Positions 1-5,942 of a DNA stretch of 15,047 nucleotides are shown here, piece after piece; within the stretch, counting starts at the first letter, position 1, and each line of letters starts with the position of its first letter. Location: contig CACYKX010000043.1 in assembly GCA_902775075.1 (NCBI GenBank), forward strand, positions 16,438 through 31,484. The letters run 5' to 3'. The DNA comes from an uncultured Prevotellaceae bacterium. GTDB taxonomy: Bacteria; Bacteroidota; Bacteroidia; Bacteroidales; Bacteroidaceae. Under the pieces are notes generated by a model, which had not been told where the DNA came from, did no database searches, and saw nothing but the letters and a program-made list of their open reading frames with translations. The position numbers and the translations under genes were made by a program.

Positions 1-80
1 GTTTTTTATTTTTCTTTGTAGTTGTTTTCACCTTAATATAGAAAGAGTGTAAATGAAGAGCTAAAGTGAAGAAAAAATAC

Positions 81-99
81 GTGCCAACGGGCATTTTTC
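81..99 (+). terminator. Short hairpin terminator, probably of a gene upstream of the window
   Basis: GTGCC and GGCAT (81-85 and 90-94) pair around an AACG loop, and the stem runs into a T tract. A run of six As precedes the stem, so the mirror-image hairpin could also work on the other strand. No gene that it would serve lies inside the window. No reading frame across bases 1-80 is long enough to call. Confidence 0.4.
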
Positions 100-133
100 T
101 GTTAAATCATTACCACTTTAGCGAAAAACTTTG

Positions 134-141
134 TATATTTG
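134..141 (+). promoter_or_regulatory. Bacteroidota -7 promoter element TATATTTG
   Basis: TATATTTG fits TAnnTTTG exactly and is followed by GCATCG, a usual context for a start site about 7 bases on, near 148. No clear -33 TTTG is seen. Transcription from here would meet the hairpin terminator at 168-207 after only about 55 bases, so the product would be either a very short RNA or a leader that needs read-through to reach deoD. Confidence 0.45.
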
Positions 142-167
142 CATCGTTAATTTAATTTCGCATGTGG

Positions 168-207
168 GGTGGGTTTGTCGTGATGACACGCTCACCTGTT
201 TTTTATT
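168..207 (+). terminator. Hairpin with T run, about 300 bases upstream of deoD
   Basis: GGTGGG (168-173) pairs with CTCACC (191-196) with one G-T pair. Inside, TGTC (176-179) pairs with GACA (185-188) around the loop GTGAT. TGTTTTTTATT follows at once, the form of an intrinsic terminator. The head of this hairpin, GTCGTGATGAC, recurs exactly at 334-344. Confidence 0.5.
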
Positions 208-244
208 GTTACTTTTGATATATCACAAAAATATGATAAAACAC

Positions 245-275
245 TTGCATAATCCAATAATAGTTGCTAATTTTG
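245..275 (+). promoter_or_regulatory. Promoter with -33 TTG and -7 TAATTTTG
   Basis: TTG at 245-247 is separated by 20 bp from TAATTTTG at 268-275, matching the two-part Bacteroidota housekeeping promoter. The predicted start is near 282. The next terminator-like structure on this strand ends at 422, so the simplest product is an RNA of about 140 bases without a convincing reading frame. Confidence 0.5.
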
Positions 276-281
276 CAAAAG

Positions 282-422
282 ATTATAAAAACCAAGACAG
301 TTAAAGGCATTCTGAGAACATATTTTTCTCGTCGTCGTGATGACGACATATTCTCAAGTTATCTATATATATATTATTAATTTGATGGACTTCTCGGCAA
401 TGCGTTGGGAAGCCCATTTTTT
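282..422 (+). ncRNA. Candidate small RNA between a promoter and a terminator
   Basis: The interval is bounded by the promoter at 245-275 and the terminator at 385-422. It contains a strong hairpin in which GTCGTC (331-336) pairs with GACGAC (342-347) around GTGAT. Flanking GAGAAcATAT and ATATTCTC can extend the stem with one bulge. I do not recognise it as tmRNA, RNase P RNA or SRP RNA. It could instead be the leader of deoD, which starts 87 bases after the terminator. Confidence 0.3.
385..422 (+). terminator. Intrinsic terminator upstream of deoD
   Basis: ATGGACTTC (385-393) pairs with GAAGCCCAT (409-417) with a single A-C mismatch, and further G-T and G-C pairs close a small loop. TTTTT follows directly at 418-422. 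It ends whatever is transcribed from the promoters at 134 or 245 before the deoD promoter at 474. Confidence 0.55.
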
Positions 423-473
423 AGCCTTTATTGTTAATTTCTGAGATATAGATCGTATTTCCCGCTTTTTTAT

Positions 474-481
474 TATCTTTG
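474..481 (+). promoter_or_regulatory. deoD promoter, -7 element TATCTTTG
   Basis: TATCTTTG is an exact TAnnTTTG match followed by CAATACG. The predicted start near 488 leaves a leader of about 20 bases before the deoD ATG at 509, the usual arrangement in this group. The -33 region is not a clear TTTG. Confidence 0.55.
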
Positions 482-508
482 CAATACGAATTATAAAAAT
501 TAAATATT

Positions 509-1207
509 ATGTCAACTCCACACAATGCAGCTAATTCCGGTGATATAGCTGAAACCGTTATTATGTCCGGCGACCCTTTGCGCGCCAAGTTCATGGCAGA
601 GCATTTCCTCGAGAACCCTGTACAGTTTAATGGTGTACGAAACATGTTTGGCTATACCGGTACTTATCAAGGTAAACGCGTCAGCGTGATGGGCCATGGC
701 ATGGGTATGCCGTCGGTAGGAATCTATAGTTATGAATTGTTCCATTTCTATAATGTGAAACAGATCATCCGTGTGGGCACGGCGGGATGTATCCAGAAGG
801 GTATGGATTTGGGCGACGTTGTCATCGCCCAGGGCTCTTGTACCGATTCCAACTATCTTCATCAATATCGCTTGCCGGGTACTTATGCGCCTATCGCAGA
901 CTATGACTTGCTCTCTTCAGCCGTGGAAGGTTGTAAGGAGATGGGCATCCGCTACTGGGTAGGTAATGTGCTGAGTAGCGATGTCTTCTATGATGATAAC
1001 CAGGAATGGAAGAATTGGGCCAAGATGGGTGTCCTTGCTGTTGAGATGGAAAGTGCGGCGCTCTATGCCAATGCGGCGGCAGCCGGTAAGAAGGCGCTTA
1101 CGATCCTTACCATCAGCGATAGCTTGGTAGAGGATAAGGCCACATCGGCTGAAGAACGCCAGAATGCTTTCACCAATATGATGAAGGTAGCTTTTAGCTT
1201 GATTTGA
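509..1207 (+). CDS. deoD: Purine-nucleoside phosphorylase DeoD
   Basis: Cytosolic enzyme that splits purine (deoxy)ribonucleosides with phosphate into the free base and (deoxy)ribose-1-phosphate, for purine salvage. The 232 residues match the usual length of the hexameric bacterial DeoD type. Visible family motifs are the phosphate-binding GDPLR (21-25), Arg44 and Arg88 with VGTAG following, the ribose-binding VEMES (178-182), the catalytic Asp204 in TISDS, and Arg217 in EERQ. The position of Ser90 in the E. coli enzyme is Thr91 here, a conservative change. The ATG at 509 follows the TATCTTTG promoter by a normal distance, and the N-terminus MSTPH aligns with the family start. The gene appears monocistronic: it ends 30 bases before a hairpin terminator and no other nucleoside gene adjoins it. 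Confidence 0.97.
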   Translation: MSTPHNAANSGDIAETVIMSGDPLRAKFMAEHFLENPVQFNGVRNMFGYTGTYQGKRVSVMGHGMGMPSVGIYSYELFHFYNVKQIIRVGTAGCIQKGMDLGDVVIAQGSCTDSNYLHQYRLPGTYAPIADYDLLSSAVEGCKEMGIRYWVGNVLSSDVFYDDNQEWKNWAKMGVLAVEMESAALYANAAAAGKKALTILTISDSLVEDKATSAEERQNAFTNMMKVAFSLI

Positions 1208-1224
1208 TATTAGACTTAAAGTTC

Positions 1225-1367
1225 TTAGAAAAAAGACGGCACGATACTCATTGGTATCGTGCCTTTATCGTCCATCACGGACTTCTAATCTTTTGTGTTA
1301 ACCACTGTCTTTAGTTAAATTGTAAATTGCGATTTTTTTAGAAAGATGAAAGATCTATTTTTCTTCG
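1225..1367 (-). ncRNA. Candidate minus-strand small RNA (or 16-codon gene) downstream of deoD
   Basis: A good minus-strand promoter (1374-1405) would start an RNA near 1367. The perfect hairpin at 1238-1263 reads on this strand into GTCTTTTTTC, a better terminator tail than it has on the deoD strand. The predicted RNA is about 140 bases. It contains one short frame, 1275 to 1225, encoding 16 residues starting MDDKG, which runs through the terminator stem. That frame may be chance, so a non-coding RNA is the preferred reading. Confidence 0.35.
1231..1268. terminator. Bidirectional terminator between deoD and a minus-strand transcript
   Basis: GGCACGATAC (1238-1247) and GTATCGTGCC (1254-1263) form a perfect 10-bp stem with a 6-base loop. 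On the plus strand TTTAT follows, ending deoD. On the minus strand TTTTTT lies just past the stem, which suits the candidate RNA from 1367. Confidence 0.75.
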
Positions 1368-1373
1368 ATGATG

Positions 1374-1405
1374 CAAATGTATATAAAACGAGCAAACTAT
1401 GCAAA
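1374..1405 (-). promoter_or_regulatory. Minus-strand promoter, TTTG-N20-TACATTTG
   Basis: Read on the minus strand, TTTG (1405-1402) and TACATTTG (1381-1374) are exactly 20 bp apart, one of the best consensus matches in the window. It faces away from the LuxR-type gene and toward the end of deoD. No annotated-size gene lies downstream, which is why a small transcript is proposed. Confidence 0.6.
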
Positions 1406-1414
1406 TAATTTATA

Positions 1415-1459
1415 CCCCAAAATGACCCAACATTCGAAAAAATAGCCCCACAAAACCCC
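1415..1459. promoter_or_regulatory. Four phased C-tracts between divergent promoters (possible operator)
   Basis: CCCC, CCC, CCCC and CCCC begin at 1415, 1426, 1446 and 1456, that is, 11, 20 and 10 bp apart. All but the first sit in similar contexts (GACCCAAC, GCCCCACA, ACCCCACA). They stand out in very AT-rich DNA and lie between the minus-strand -33 box (1402-1405) and the plus-strand -33 box (1492-1495). A regulator binding one face of the helix is a reasonable reading. The binding protein is unknown. Confidence 0.3.
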
Positions 1460-1491
1460 ACATTTTTTTGTATTTTGTAGGGTAAAAAGTT

Positions 1492-1520
1492 TTTGGATTC
1501 AAAATAATGTACTATCTTTG
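1492..1520 (+). promoter_or_regulatory. Promoter of the LuxR-type regulator gene
   Basis: TTTG (1492-1495) and TATCTTTG (1513-1520) are 17 bp apart, a little closer than the usual 19-21. The start would be near 1527, leaving about 23 bases before the ATG at 1550. Confidence 0.6.
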
Positions 1521-1549
1521 CATCTGAAACCATAATCAACCGATATATC

Positions 1550-2551
1550 ATGACGACACAGCCTTTAAAGATTCTGTTACAAGATTTTATAGAACAGCAT
1601 GGGGGAAATAGTGAGGAAAGACTCCGTTTCACGGTGTTCCTGTTCAACTTCCTCGTCTCTTTCATCGTCCTCTCTACCAATTTGATCAGTATCATAGGCC
1701 ATGCCCCTGCCACCTATCTTATCATTACGATAGGACTTCTCTTGGTAAATATATCATCGATGGCATTGTTCTTGGCACATAAGATGAGTCTGGTAAGAGC
1801 TTTCGCCTATTATGGAATCGTCTCGCAACTCTTCGAGTCTATGCGTATCATCTTTCTCACCGTGTTGCCTCCGGAGAATGTTGACGTACTTATCGTGGTC
1901 AACCAGATAGCGTCTTATTCCATACTCCTGTATCTCGTGATGGGATTCGTGCCTCGTGCCCCGTTTATCGTTGCCGCGATGTCCATCGTCACGATCCTCT
2001 TTGCCGGTTTTTATCATGGTGGCGTCATCAGCATGGCTATCACGATGCTCTTTGTCATCTTGATGGCGGTCACGTGTTTCTTGGCTTACATCTGTCATGC
2101 CACCATCCATGCCATTCAACAGGAGAATATCAAGTTTCGCTCGCAGCAAGAGGGATTGTTGCGCTCTTTCCAGATGACGGAAGAAGAATTTGTGGTCTTT
2201 GTCCAACTCAGTAGAAGTAGGAGAAACGATAGGAAGAGTATCTCCCGACTGTTCAGTAAACTCGGGGAACAGTCAGAGCATAATATCATAGAGGCCGTGA
2301 AGATTAGAATGGCGGAAAAGGAAGCCGAGAAGGATGACCTGTCAAAGACATTCCCTAACTTCACCCCCGTGGAACTCGAGGTATGTAAATATGTCATCGC
2401 CGGTCATACGCTTAAGGAGGTGGCTCGCATATTAAACAAGTCGGAGAATAATGTAAGTGCCGTGAGGGGTAGAATACGAAAGAAACTCGGACTCGTCCCA
2501 GAGGAAGATCTACGTGAAAATCTAGTCATGATAGCCCATAAGAAGAAATAG
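1550..2551 (+). CDS. Membrane-anchored LuxR-type helix-turn-helix regulator
   Basis: A 333-residue protein with two parts. Residues about 27-183 hold six hydrophobic segments (about 27-50, 55-77, 84-104, 112-134, 138-156, 158-183) with few charges, so the N-terminal half is an integral membrane domain. After a charged, partly helical linker (about 190-265), residues 270-316 form a LuxR/GerE-type DNA-binding domain. It begins FTPVELEV, contains the HTH core LKEVARILNKSENNV and ends in RIRKKLGL, as in the family. There is no receiver domain, PAS domain or histidine kinase part. I infer a sensor-regulator that binds DNA while held at the inner membrane. The signal and targets are not known, though the divergent C-tract region at 1415-1459 is a plausible autoregulatory site. 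It converges on dnaA, with 40 bases between the stop codons. Confidence 0.85.
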   Translation: MTTQPLKILLQDFIEQHGGNSEERLRFTVFLFNFLVSFIVLSTNLISIIGHAPATYLIITIGLLLVNISSMALFLAHKMSLVRAFAYYGIVSQLFESMRIIFLTVLPPENVDVLIVVNQIASYSILLYLVMGFVPRAPFIVAAMSIVTILFAGFYHGGVISMAITMLFVILMAVTCFLAYICHATIHAIQQENIKFRSQQEGLLRSFQMTEEEFVVFVQLSRSRRNDRKSISRLFSKLGEQSEHNIIEAVKIRMAEKEAEKDDLSKTFPNFTPVELEVCKYVIAGHTLKEVARILNKSENNVSAVRGRIRKKLGLVPEEDLRENLVMIAHKKK

Positions 2552-2576
2552 CCGATGGCACAGTGGGTATCTAGGA

Positions 2577-2604
2577 CGCAAAAAAGAAGGACTACGCCTT
2601 CTTT
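2577..2604 (-). terminator. dnaA terminator overlapping the dnaA stop codon
   Basis: AAAGAAGG (2583-2590) and CCTTCTTT (2597-2604) form a perfect 8-bp stem with a 6-base loop. On the minus strand six Ts follow. The stem's first arm is the codons for the last residues of DnaA, and the stop codon (2594-2592) lies in the loop. It also stands between the converging LuxR-type gene and dnaA, but its plus-strand tail is poor in T. Confidence 0.7.
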
Positions 2605-4001
2605 AGTTTAAACGAGTTCTCGATACTGGCTACCTCCTCGGCAAAAGCATGATTAGCCTTCAACAGATTCTCTACAGCCGTACAACTGTGGATGACGGTA
2701 GAATGGTCTCTGTTTCCGATCATCTTACCGATCCTACTGGTAGGGATGCGCGTGTACTTCTGTGCCAGATACATCGACACCTGTCGAGCAACGACCAATT
2801 CGTGCTTTCTGCTCCTACTGTTGATCGATGTGGCGGAAACCTCGTAATGGTTGCACACGGAAGTCACGATATCGTCGATGGTAAGCGTATGCTTATCCTC
2901 CATCTTTATCGCACGCTTGATACAACGTTCAGCCAATTTGAGGTTGATGTCTCCGCCATAGGTAATACTATAAGCGAGCAGACCGTTGATGACGCCCTGT
3001 AGATCTCTCACGCTGCCATCGGCGTTTTCCGCAATAAAATAGATCACATCTTCCGGAATGTTCAATCCGTTCTTTCTAATCAAGTATTTCAGAATATCTA
3101 CACACAACTGCTTGTTCGGGTTCTCCAACTCGGCGATGAGTCCGCATGAGAATCTTGTGAGTAGTCTGTCGGGCATATCTTTCAATTCTACCGGAGGACG
3201 GTCGCTCGCCAAGATGATTCGTTTACCATTCTTGAATAGGTGGTTGAAGATGTGGAAGAAAGTATCCAGCGTCTTACCTTTGCCCATCCATTCCTGGATA
3301 TCATCCACGATAAGCATATCTATGGTCTGGTAGAATCCAATGAAATCATTTGTACGATTACTGATTACCGCCTGGGTAAACTGTACCTGAAAGAGTTTGG
3401 CACTAATATAGAGTACTCGTTTCTGTGGATACAACTGTTTGGTTCTGTTGCCGATGGCAGAGATCAGATGCGTTTTTCCACATCCAGACGGCCCGTAGAT
3501 AAAGAGTGGGTTAAACTGTGTCGTGTTAGGATGTTCCGCTATCGAAGCACCGATGGAACGAGGCAACTTATTACTGTCACCTTCGATATAATTATTAAAG
3601 GTGAGATGCGCATTCAGGTTAGAATCCAAATCCGCGGAATGCTGATCGAGGAGAGAAGGAGCCTCGTTGGCCCTTGTCTTAGGTTGAGGAGTAACGGCAT
3701 TGGCAGGATCAGCCTCTATATCCTGCGAAATCTTATGTTCATTATCGGTAACGATGCGATAAGTAAGACGTACTTTTTCCCCATAATAATGGTGTAGAAC
3801 CTTGCTCAGCAAGTCTACAAAGTTCTGCTCCAAGTATTCATAGACGAACGGACTCGGTACTTTTACCAAGAGCGTTTGGGTCTTTGGGTCGAATTTCTCG
3901 AAGACAATCGGCCTAAACCAGGTATCGTATTGTTGCTCTGTGACATTTCCTTTGATTAAGGAGAGACATTTATCCCAGAGCTTTTTCGGGCTTGTTTCCA
4001 T
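2592..4001 (-). CDS. dnaA: Chromosomal replication initiator protein DnaA
   Basis: ATP-dependent initiator that binds DnaA boxes at oriC, melts the origin and loads the helicase. The 469 residues are a normal length. Domain I spans about 1-85 and a variable linker about 86-130. The AAA+ domain III shows Walker A GPSGCGKT (170-177), Walker B MLIVDDIQ (229-236), sensor 1 near LASDR (264-268), the arginine finger Arg283 in LLTRF and sensor 2 Arg332 in GSVRDLQG. Domain IV carries the DNA-binding signature around 410-440, including GNRDHSTV (429-436). All key residues are present, so the protein should be active. Its promoter lies at 4057-4088 and it has its own terminator. Unlike in many bacteria, dnaN is not next to it. 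No cluster of TTATNCACA boxes was seen nearby, so the origin may be elsewhere. Confidence 0.98.
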   Translation of the reverse strand: METSPKKLWDKCLSLIKGNVTEQQYDTWFRPIVFEKFDPKTQTLLVKVPSPFVYEYLEQNFVDLLSKVLHHYYGEKVRLTYRIVTDNEHKISQDIEADPANAVTPQPKTRANEAPSLLDQHSADLDSNLNAHLTFNNYIEGDSNKLPRSIGASIAEHPNTTQFNPLFIYGPSGCGKTHLISAIGNRTKQLYPQKRVLYISAKLFQVQFTQAVISNRTNDFIGFYQTIDMLIVDDIQEWMGKGKTLDTFFHIFNHLFKNGKRIILASDRPPVELKDMPDRLLTRFSCGLIAELENPNKQLCVDILKYLIRKNGLNIPEDVIYFIAENADGSVRDLQGVINGLLAYSITYGGDINLKLAERCIKRAIKMEDKHTLTIDDIVTSVCNHYEVSATSINSRSRKHELVVARQVSMYLAQKYTRIPTSRIGKMIGNRDHSTVIHSCTAVENLLKANHAFAEEVASIENSFKLKKA

Positions 4002-4056
4002 TATTGAGTTAAATTACAAATGTGTCTTTCGACGATGTATTACTTTCTAGCTTTTG

Positions 4057-4088
4057 CAAAGATAAAAAAGATTTCAATATCATGCAAA
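4057..4088 (-). promoter_or_regulatory. dnaA promoter, TTTG-N20-TATCTTTG
   Basis: On the minus strand TTTG (4088-4085) and TATCTTTG (4064-4057) are 20 bp apart, a full consensus match. A start near 4050 gives a leader of about 48 bases before the ATG at 4001. Confidence 0.65.
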
Positions 4089-4122
4089 TCCTTTAAAAAT
4101 ACAAAAAATAACATTTTTGATG

Positions 4123-4147
4123 TAACTATCTAACAATAAGATAGTTA
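4123..4147. other. Perfect 9-bp inverted repeat upstream of the dnaA promoter
   Basis: TAACTATCT (4123-4131) and AGATAGTTA (4139-4147) flank a 7-base spacer. There is no proper T run on either side (ATTTTTG begins five bases beyond on the plus strand), so it is a weak terminator at best. It lies 35 bp upstream of the dnaA -33 box, where an operator could lie. Confidence 0.4.
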
Positions 4148-4201
4148 ATAGATTTTTGCAAAATGCATCATGTAAATTCGCTTAAAGAATTCATAACCTG
4201 T

Positions 4202-4232
4202 TGATTATTAGACTGATAATCATTTTGATTAT
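4202..4232. promoter_or_regulatory. Three TGATTAT half-sites in the dnaA upstream region
   Basis: TGATTAT occurs at 4202-4208 and 4226-4232, and its complement ATAATCA at 4216-4222, giving two overlapping inverted pairs. The local DNA is very AT-rich, so chance is a real possibility. The remainder of 4150-4410 holds no clear gene. A 31-codon frame on the minus strand (4324-4229) is discussed under findings. Confidence 0.25.
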
Positions 4233-4411
4233 TGCTTACGTCTACGATAGTGAAACATATTCATACTCGGTGAAATCTCGCATGATAACGTATCTTTTGA
4301 GTAGAATCCTTTTTCGTGAAACATTTTGTTTTGCTATTTAGACAATATTTAAATAATAGACCAATCTACAGACTGAAATAGATATAGGTATGACCCTTTT
4401 TAGGAATATGC

Positions 4412-4521
4412 AAAATACGCAGTTAACTTCATCAGCTTACGCAGTTAACTTCGTGGGCTGATAGAGTTAACTGCGTCGGCCTATATAGTTAACTGCGTAA
4501 GCTGATGAAGTTAACTGCGTA
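4412..4521. repeat. Five AGTTAACT palindromes at an exact 22-bp period
   Basis: GTTAAC begins at 4422, 4444, 4466, 4488 and 4510, every 22 bp without exception. Each is embedded in AGTTAACT. ACGC flanks the left side of the first two copies and GCGT the right side of the last three, so the full 12-bp unit ACGCAGTTAACT changes direction between copies 2 and 3. Consequently 4416-4450 and 4487-4521 form a perfect 35-bp inverted repeat around a 36-bp centre. The last copy lies inside the AraC-type gene: its stop codon and final Arg-Ser codons are repeat sequence. Two helical turns per unit suggests proteins bound side by side on one face. Alternatives are a minisatellite or a long RNA hairpin ending the regulator's transcript. 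Confidence 0.9.
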
Positions 4522-5614
4522 AATTCTTGTTTTTACGGTATTCGGCTGGGGTCATTTTAAAACGAGCCTTGAAAGCTTTATACATCGCTTGTTTGGTTCG
4601 ATAACCCGTGGCCATGGCGATATCGCTGATTTCTCGATCGGTCTTTGCCAGCAAGTCAGCACAACGGCACAACTTCTTCTCGCTGATCCAAGCGCTGAAT
4701 GTGAGTCCCACATTATTATATATATAGTCACTCAATTCCATACGGTCGACATTCAAGATGTCGGCAACCGCTTCTAAGGTACAGTTACTGGAATATATCG
4801 GGTTGTTGTTCTCTCTCTTGAGGAGGTGAAGCAGTTCGGTGCGGATAATCTCGGCCGTATAGCATCCGTTGTATTTCATCTTGGTATAACGTACAAATTG
4901 TGTGTACACACGAATTGACCGTAGTAACAAACCGATCAACAAGATGTGGCACAAACTGTGAAACCAAAGATAGGGTAGTATGTGAGCAATCGTAAGAAGG
5001 ATGAGTATCGTGACATAGGAGGCCAAGTTGAAATGCTCACGACCTGTCTGCTCACTCTCCAACTCCGAGACATGTTCTCGCCGATGTTTCCGCCAATATA
5101 TGTATGCCTCGATGAGTTCTCCGAGCATGAAGAGATAAGATAATAGGATAATCCCCAACCAAGCGACGCGGGCTACGAAGATGACATGTTCCGCCGTACC
5201 GTCAACAGGTATGATACCTTCCCACTGGTAAATTTGTCGATATCTGTGGCTCAGGCGCATGATGAAATAGAAGATGATGAGAATCAACGGATATTGCAAC
5301 AGGAAAAACCAATTGAACGGATTGCGATAATGCATTCTGCCATAATATGCTGACGCCAACAACACAAATGTAACAAAAGCGGAATAATATAGACAAATTG
5401 TGAATAGTGGAAGTATCTCTATACGACCGTTGTCGACAATAAATAAATCGCTAATCGTAGCCGATACTAATATGCTAAAGAATGTTAAGAAAGAGTGACG
5501 ACGAAATTGGAAATGTGTATCCTTCATCTTTCTTCCATAAACATGTTGAAATGTTATCACGTATATGAGTGTCAGATTGAGACAGATTATCGTAATGTAA
5601 TATAATAATGTCAT
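4511..5614 (-). CDS. Membrane-anchored AraC-type helix-turn-helix regulator
   Basis: A 367-residue protein with about seven hydrophobic segments in its first 235 residues (about 4-22, 43-61, 68-89, 100-119, 145-167, 197-214, 216-233), then an AraC/XylS DNA-binding domain at about 275-362. The domain shows the first helix-turn-helix near LEAVADILNVDRMELSDYI and the second near ISDIAMATGYRTKQAMYKAF. It ends in the family's closing motif, with F(K)MTPAEYRK at 352-361. I infer a one-component regulator held in the membrane, sensing an unknown signal. The stop codon is part of the 22-bp repeat array, so the three C-terminal residues may have been set by the repeat. Paired direct repeats 76-108 bp upstream of the ATG fit self-regulation, since AraC proteins commonly bind such sites. 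aspA is divergent. Confidence 0.85.
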   Translation of the reverse strand: MTLLYYITIICLNLTLIYVITFQHVYGRKMKDTHFQFRRHSFLTFFSILVSATISDLFIVDNGRIEILPLFTICLYYSAFVTFVLLASAYYGRMHYRNPFNWFFLLQYPLILIIFYFIMRLSHRYRQIYQWEGIIPVDGTAEHVIFVARVAWLGIILLSYLFMLGELIEAYIYWRKHRREHVSELESEQTGREHFNLASYVTILILLTIAHILPYLWFHSLCHILLIGLLLRSIRVYTQFVRYTKMKYNGCYTAEIIRTELLHLLKRENNNPIYSSNCTLEAVADILNVDRMELSDYIYNNVGLTFSAWISEKKLCRCADLLAKTDREISDIAMATGYRTKQAMYKAFKARFKMTPAEYRKNKNLRS

Positions 5615-5638
5615 GCGCTATTTATCTATTTTGCAATG

Positions 5639-5646
5639 CAAATATA
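5639..5646 (-). promoter_or_regulatory. Promoter of the AraC-type gene, -7 element TATATTTG
   Basis: On the minus strand TATATTTG (5646-5639) is an exact TAnnTTTG match followed by CATTGC. The ATG at 5614 is 25 bases past it. The -33 region lacks a clear TTTG, which would fit a promoter that needs an activator. Confidence 0.5.
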
Positions 5647-5689
5647 CGACTTTTTGATTAAAAACAGGTAATTCTCGTTTATTTTAGGT

Positions 5690-5722
5690 ACATGATAACT
5701 TTTTTATGAGACATGATAACTT
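5690..5722. promoter_or_regulatory. Direct repeats ACATGATAACTT, 21 bp apart
   Basis: ACATGATAACTT is found at 5690-5701 and again at 5711-5722, identical in 12 bases and exactly 21 bp apart. This is the classic form of an AraC-family binding site. They lie upstream of the AraC-type gene's promoter, where an activator would sit. The core CATGATAAC occurs once more at 4281-4289, upstream of dnaA. That this gene's own product binds here is inference. Confidence 0.5.
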
Positions 5723-5741
5723 CTATTTTAAAGAATTTCCA

Positions 5742-5749
5742 TAAATTTG
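5742..5749 (+). promoter_or_regulatory. Possible promoter, TAAATTTG, for a short transcript before aspA
   Basis: TAAATTTG fits TAnnTTTG and is followed by CGCAAG, but no -33 TTTG is visible. A transcript from near 5756 would run about 195 bases to the terminator at 5913-5950, covering the 23-codon frame at 5871. Confidence 0.35.
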
Positions 5750-5870
5750 CGCAAGAAAGAAGAAAGATTTATGCATGCGAAGAAATATCCGATTTTATAA
5801 AAATTGGGTATTAGATTAATAACTCTCTGATTATTTATAAAATTATATTCTTCGTAACGATTACACATAT

Positions 5871-5942
5871 ATGGATAATCAGAAGAAAAAGTTCTTATCT
5901 TATATATTTAAGATGGTGCCGCTCGGGAGAGTAGCACCATGA
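5871..5942 (+). CDS. Possible 23-residue protein or leader peptide
   Basis: The frame opens MDNQKKKFLSYIF, a basic start followed by a hydrophobic stretch, and continues KMVPLGRVAP to a TGA. Its last eight sense codons lie within the stem-loop of the terminator at 5913-5950, and the T run starts two bases after the stop codon. That resembles a leader peptide with an attenuator, but the next gene, aspA, has its own promoter at 6028, so a free-standing small gene with a terminator is equally possible. No matching family is recognised. It could be chance in AT-rich DNA. Confidence 0.3.
   Translation: MDNQKKKFLSYIFKMVPLGRVAP

Noticed and set aside
3240..3797. 185-codon open frame on the plus strand
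   Set aside because: Antisense to the AAA+ domain of dnaA, which is complete and well conserved; no promoter or domain seen for it.
4002..4410. Replication origin next to dnaA
   Set aside because: The region is AT-rich, but no cluster of TTATNCACA-type DnaA boxes was found on either strand, and dnaN is not adjacent.
4412..4521. CRISPR array
   Set aside because: Period is 22 bp with no unique spacers of normal length, units change orientation, and no cas genes are present.
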